A DNA stretch of 64,000 nt, taken from positions 11,482,895-11,546,894 of the forward strand of contig NC_091209.1 of NCBI RefSeq assembly GCF_040958095.1, in the 5' to 3' direction. Each line of letters opens with the position of its first letter. Position 1 is the first letter of the stretch. This document shows positions 59,130 to 64,000 of this stretch, in pieces. Made by a program: the position numbers and the translations under genes. Origin of the DNA: Procambarus clarkii (lineage: Eukaryota > Arthropoda > Malacostraca > Decapoda > Cambaridae). The notes below the pieces were generated by a model. The model searched no databases. It was not told where the DNA came from and saw only the letters and a list, made by a program, of their open reading frames with translations.

Positions 59130-59480
59130 CCCGTTACCTGACCTCCCCCCCCCCCACCCGCTCCCTATACCTGACTCCCTGACCCTACCATACCTTTCAC
59201 CCCCGCCCTACCTTACCTCACTCCCTCTTACCCGTCTTCCACAAATTTCGTTACCTATACCTCCCCTCCCCCTCTCCGTTGACTGATTAAGCCACGCAAG
59301 AGGTGGCATGGGCACGAATAACCCGTAAGTTTTCCGTTATTGTTATTTTAATTTAACTTGCTTTACATGACTCTCTCCCAACCCCCCTCTCTTATCTCTC
59401 TCTCTTCCTTACCTCTATCTTATCTCTCATCACCTACCATTTATCCTACCTATCTTTCCCCATTCTCTGTTGTCTCTACC
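59130..59480. other. Pyrimidine-rich low-complexity DNA
   Basis: C/T-rich with C-runs (CCTCCCCCCCCCCCA near 59150) and CTCTCTTATC-type repeats. No gene seen. Confidence 0.4.
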
Positions 59481-59499
59481 CTACTCCTTCCTTACCTGA

Positions 59500-59744
59500 T
59501 AGTAAGAGTGGACAGTGCTTCTCATTAGTAGTCCTGAGGTTCTGGGTTCGATCCCCGGTGGAGGCGGAAACAAATGGGTAAAGTTTCTTTCACCCCTAAT
59601 GCTCCTGTTCACCTAGCAGTAAATTGGTACCTGGGAGTTAGACAGCTGTTACGGGCTGCTCCCCGGGCGTATGTAACAAAAAGGAGGCCTGGTCGAGGAC
59701 CGGGCCGCGGGGACGCTAAGCCCCGAAATCATCTCAAGATAACC
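59500..59744 (+). mobile_element. SINE-A, full length
   Basis: B-box GGGTTCGATCCCCGGTGGAG, body TACCTGGGAGTTAGACAGCT, GGAGGCCTGGTCGAGGACCG and tail CATCTCAAGATAACC on the plus strand. Best reference copy for the family here. Confidence 0.85.
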
Positions 59745-59897
59745 TTCCTTATCTCTCGTGCTGAATGTCCGGTCCGCCATCACCTGTGTCCCGGGGTCAG
59801 TGTCCACCTTATCCCTTGGGTGGCCGCCCCATCCTCCTGCTGCTTCCCCTCTACACTCCTCTTTAACTCCCACCCCATATCTTTCCCCTCCCTCCCT

Positions 59898-59967
59898 TCC
59901 CTTCCCTTCCTTCCTCCCTTCCTTCCTTCCTTCCTTCCTTCCTTCCTTCCTTCCTTCCTTCCTTCCT
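59898..59967. repeat. (TTCC)n microsatellite
   Basis: About 65 bp of CCTT repeats in pyrimidine-rich surroundings. Confidence 0.9.
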
Positions 59968-60078
59968 CCTCCCCGTCATGGCAACTGTCCCAGCTCTACA
60001 TCATCGTTGCTGGCATGCCAAGTGTGAAGGTCGTTAAGCAACGGCAGCAGACAAATGTGAGTCGTTGGTACACAGAAT

Positions 60079-60105
60079 ACTACTACTACTACGACTACTA
60101 CTACG

Positions 60106-60161
<56 letters not shown>

Positions 60162-60204
60162 GACTACGACTACGACTACTACTACGACTACGACTACTAC
60201 TACG

Positions 60205-60266
<62 letters not shown>

Positions 60267-60354
60267 GACTACTACTACTACTACTACTACTACTACGACT
60301 ACTACTACTACTACTACTACTACTACGACTACTACTACTACTACTACTACTACG

Positions 60355-60389
<35 letters not shown>

Positions 60390-60395
60390 GACTAT

Positions 60396-60449
<54 letters not shown>

Positions 60450-60492
60450 GACTACTACTACTACTACGACTATTACTACTACTACTACTACT
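60079..60492. repeat. (CTA)n microsatellite with CGA variants
   Basis: About 410 bp of ACT/TAC triplets with GAC variants at irregular spacing. Open frames of poly-Tyr, poly-Leu, poly-Ser or poly-Val are artefacts. Confidence 0.95.
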
Positions 60493-60522
60493 CGGATTAC
60501 CATCCGAGTTGCCGTCGGGGAA

Positions 60523-60849
60523 GTGGCTCAAATAGCCTCGGCTATCCTTCCTATCACTTATCACTTCCTCCCTTTTAGGAGCAAGGGAGGAGTCCCGATC
60601 ATATGTGGCATTCTTCCAAGAAAGGGAGTGGGAAATGAATGGATATCGAGGGCACTTGGTGTCAATTGCCGGCTGGAAAGATATTGCAAATCAAATGCAA
60701 TATCTTTCATAGACAACTGGGAACACTTCTATGGAAGAAATGAAATGTATGCTCGTGATGGGGTGCATCTATCGAGAGCTGGGGTTGTTGCTGTTGCGAA
60801 CTCGCTAGAAGAAGTGGTTAGAGGTATTTGTTTGGGTTTAAACTGTTAG
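60523..60849 (+). CDS. CR1-like LINE ORF1 C-terminus (SGNH-esterase-like), 5' truncated
   Basis: The frame contains KGGVPIICGILPRKGVGNEW, then NAISFIDNWEHFYG and YARDGVHLSRAGVVAVA. The DGVHLS block matches the last SGNH/GDSL hydrolase motif (D-x-x-H), and ORF1 of CR1 elements is known to carry such an esterase domain. The nucleophile serine block is missing because the element is cut at the (CTA)n tract. The stop at 60847-60849 lies 11 bp before the ORF2 start. Confidence 0.55.
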   Translation: MAQIASAILPITYHFLPFRSKGGVPIICGILPRKGVGNEWISRALGVNCRLERYCKSNAISFIDNWEHFYGRNEMYARDGVHLSRAGVVAVANSLEEVVRGICLGLNC

Positions 60850-60860
60850 TAGATAGAGGT

Positions 60861-63435
60861 ATGGGAATTGATTTGGAGGAAGGAGGTAATAAAAGTATGT
60901 GTTTGTGGGAGAAAGGAATTGGCAAAACGATCAGGGAAAGAGAAGGTCCGCAAAATAACAATTCACTTAGGGTATATTACACTAACAGTAGAAGTCTAAG
61001 AAATAAAATTAACGAATTAAATGCTCTTGTCTGCACAGAAAAAATAGATATTATTGCACTTACCGAAACGTGGATGAATGTAGAAAATAGAGAACTATTA
61101 GCTGAATATCAAATATATGGATTTAAACTATTTCACACAGATAGATATATTAGACGAGGAGGTGGAGTAGCCATATATGTTAGGGACAATTTGAAATGTA
61201 GTCTCAAAGAGGGAATCAAAACAGAGCCACACACAGAAACTATTTGGATTGAATTAAACGAAAAAGCTAATAATATTATAATAGGAGTAATATATAGGCC
61301 ACCAAATTTAGACAGAATGGAAGCAAAGCATCTATGGGATGAAATATCTAGAGCATCTAGATCTAACAGTATTTATGTCATGGGTGACTTTAATTTTAGC
61401 GGAATAAACTGGTTGAACAAAACAGGGAATAGTGAAGCAGAAGATTTTCTAGAATTAATTGACGATTGCTTTCTTACGCAACACATTAAGGAACCAACAC
61501 GGGAAAATAATATTTTAGATTTAGTGTTAACTAACAGGGAAACGCAAATTAATGACATCGAAATAGGGAGTGAGCTAGGGAGCAGTGATCACAAAGAAAT
61601 CAGATTTAGCATAGAATGGAATAGACCAGTAGGAGAAAATTCTGTTAAAGTGCCAGATTTTCGAAAAGCTGATTTTAATAGCCTAAAAAATTTTTTGGGT
61701 CAAATTGATTGGAATGGCTTGGGTATGGGGTGTGGGCCGGTCTTGGAGCGAGACATGAACCCAGCGATAGGTGACTTAAATGGGGATTTCGATGTGGATT
61801 CAATATATAACTTATTTAAGAATATTCTAAACAAAGCACAGGAACGTAGTATACCATACAAATTGAATAGATCGTATACTAATGACCCAAAGTGGATAAC
61901 AAAGAATTTGAAGAACCTTATAGGTAAAAAGAGAGCTTGGTACAAAAGGATTAAAAATGGGGAGGTCACTTTAGAACAGGAATTCGTACAACTGGTTAGA
62001 AATGTTAAAAAAGAGATAAGGAAAGCAAAAAGAAACTATGAAGTTCGCATAGCAGGGCAAGCAAAGACAAATCCTAAAGGGTTTTTTCAGTTATATCGTA
62101 CTAAGACTAGGGAAAGGATAGGTCCATTAAAAACTGAGACAGGTCAAATAACAGATAGTGATGAAGAGATGAGTAGTATTTTTAATAAATATTTTGTATC
62201 TGTATTTACTAAAGAGGAACTTAACAATATGCCTTCAGCCGAACAAGTCTATGTGGGTGGGGACGAGGACAGGTTGACGAGTTTAGCAGTTACCAGGGAG
62301 GATGTTCTTAAACAAATAGTAAAACTCAAACCAAACAAATCCCCAGGGCCGGATGAAGTGTTTGCTAGGGTGCTTAAAGAATGCAAAGAGGAGCTTTGTG
62401 ACCCACTGTCAACCATATTTAATAAATCAATAGAGTCAGGCAGAGTGCCAGAGTTTTGGAAAGTTGCTAATGTGATACCAGTTTTTAAGAAAGGAGATAG
62501 ATCACTTGCGTCTAACTATCGACCAATTAGCCTAACGTCTATTGTGGGAAAGTTACTCGAATCTATAATAGCAAATAAAATTCGTCTTCATCTTGAAAAA
62601 CATAAATTAATAATTGAGTCGCAACATGGTTTTATAAATGGCCGTTCATGTTTAACAAATTTGTTATCTTTTTATTCTAGCATTGTTGAGGCAGTTGATA
62701 GTGGTAAGGATTGCGATGTTGTATACCTTGACTTTAGCAAAGCTTTTGATACAGTGCCACATGAAAGACTGATTAAAAAAATAGAGTCTCATGGTATTGG
62801 GGGTGCTATATTAAGCTGGATTAGGGCATGGCTATACCAAAGGAAACAGAGAGTTAGTATAAATGGAATCAAGTCAGAGTGGGAAAATGTTGTAAGTGGA
62901 GTGCCTCAAGGCTCTGTCCTGGGACCTCTGTTGTTTATAATATATATAAATGATTTAGATTCAGGTTTGAGTAGCAACATTTGCAAATTTGCCGATGATA
63001 CGAAAATCGGTAGGGAAATTAATTCGGAGGAGGACTCACTATCACTTCAAGTTGATCTAGATAGGGTTTTTGAAATGGTCAAAGGATTGGCAGATGCAGT
63101 TTAATGCTGATAAATGTAAAGTTCTGAGGTTAGGTAATGATGATAGAGTTACAAGATACGAGCTAGATGGTGTTGTGATTGCGAAGTCGGATTGCGAAAG
63201 GGATCTGGGAGTTATGATTAGTAAGAATTTAAAACAAAAGGATCAATGCATAAATGTTCGTAATAAGGCAAATCGGACACTTGGATTTATTAATCGCAGC
63301 GTTAGTAACAAGACACCTGGTGTGGTTCTCAAGCTATATCTTGCTCTAGTTAGGCCCCATTTAGATTATGCAGTTCAGTTTTGGTCGCCATATTATAGAA
63401 TGGATATAAATTCACTTAACATAAGAAGAACATAA
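60861..63435 (+). pseudogene. CR1-like LINE ORF2 (endonuclease + reverse transcriptase), nearly intact
   Basis: From ATG 60861 the frame runs to 63104, and a single-base insertion near 63072-63076 moves it to the frame that ends at 63435. The endonuclease shows YYTNSRSLRNK, ALTETW, VIYRPP, VMGDFNFSG and SSDHKE, all key acidic/His residues present. The RT shows SPGPDE, FKKGDRSLASNYRPISLT, HGFINGRSC, LDFSKAFDTVPH, GVPQGSVLGPLLF and catalytic FADD. It breaks off at MDINSL (63417), where an inverted copy begins. The lineage call rests on the YEERLTKLKLHSLERRR segment in the partner copies and the 8-bp tail. Confidence 0.88.
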
Positions 63436-64000
63436 GAACAAAGGTAACTGCAGAAGGCCTATTGGCCCATACGAGGCAGCTCCTATTCTATAACCACCCA
63501 ATCCCACTCATATACTTGTCCAACCCGTGCTTGAAACAATCGAGGGACCCCACCTCCACAATGTTACGCGGCAATTGGTTCCACAAATCAACAACCCTGT
63601 TACTGAACCAGTATTTACCCAAGTCTTTCCTAAATCTAAACTTATCCAATTTATACCCATTGTTTCGTGTTCTGTCCTGTGTTGATACTTTTAATACCCT
63701 ATTAATATCCCCCCGGTTATGTCCATTCATCCACTTGTAAACCTCTATCATGTCACCCCTAACTCTTCGCCTTTCCAGTGAATGCAACTTAAGCTTTGTT
63801 AATCTTTCTTCATATGAAAGATTTCTAATTTGGGGAATTAACTTAGTCATCCTACGCTGGACACGTTCAAGTGAATTTATATCCATTCTATAATATGGCG
63901 ACCAAAACTGAACTGCATAATCTAAATGGGGCCTAACTAGAGCAAGATATAGCTTGAGAACCACACCAGGTGTCTTGTTACTAACGCTGCGATTAATAAA
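63418..64000 (-). mobile_element. Inverted copy of the same LINE's 3' part
   Basis: The minus strand has an open frame (63964-63488) continuing the ORF2 C-terminus (ERVQRRMTKLIPQIRNLSYE to MSGIGWL), with tail repeats at the junction. It also repeats in inverse the last 128 bases of the plus-strand copy (63290-63417 versus 63873-64000) and runs past the window edge. It is nearly identical to 32581-33290. Confidence 0.85.

Noticed and set aside
59976-60578. Open frames of 150-330 codons (poly-Tyr, poly-Leu, poly-Ser, poly-Val)
   Set aside because: They are produced by the (CTA)n microsatellite in different frames.

Overview
This is eukaryotic, intron-rich and very repeat-rich DNA. The most likely source is a decapod or other malacostracan crustacean. 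Supporting signs are interstitial arrays close to the arthropod telomere motif TTAGG, very long (TA)n tracts, many tRNA-derived SINEs, and CR1-, I-, RTE- and Jockey-type LINE pieces alongside Penelope-like fragments. No species name can be fixed from the sequence alone.

Two protein-coding genes can be read exon by exon, both on the minus strand. Positions 946-14042 hold the kinesin-II motor subunit KIF3A (Klp64D type). Twelve coding exons join in frame to give residues 1 to about 633, and the last exon(s) lie beyond the left edge. Positions 20656-25455 hold an inhibitor-of-apoptosis gene of the DIAP2/BIRC2-3 kind: five coding exons, about 709 residues, BIR-BIR-BIR-UBA-RING. A GC-rich stretch at 28730-29120, with a CRE/ETS-like site, is a plausible promoter and untranslated first exon for it. 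A short unrecognised terminal exon (52 residues) may lie at 58159-58317, minus strand.

The rest is accessory DNA. 14-20 kb: SINEs, LINE remnants and a GC-rich island. 27-36 kb: a decayed I-type LINE interrupted by a young CR1 copy, a SINE with a perfect 11-bp target duplication, and an antisense CR1. 37-38.5 kb: (TA)n tracts enclosing a near-perfect palindrome and a fold-back element with TTAGG-like repeats. 38.8-45.5 kb: RTE, CR1 and Penelope fragments. 46-54 kb: SINE clusters, an antisense LINE carrying a SINE and a 20-bp minisatellite, and a Penelope GIY-YIG fragment. 55-60.5 kb: several minisatellites, including a 16/17-bp higher-order array, and a second fold-back element with TTAGG repeats. 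60.5-64 kb: a nearly intact CR1-like LINE followed by an inverted copy of its 3' part.

The most interesting signal is a small motif seen in about nine copies. An outer stem that changes in both arms together encloses TTGANAA, an inner stem-loop, and GAAACGT(T/C). One copy sits just upstream of a Penelope-like ORF start, and two pairs are arranged as perfect palindromes. It resembles the hammerhead-ribozyme cores reported for Penelope-like elements, but catalytic positions differ.
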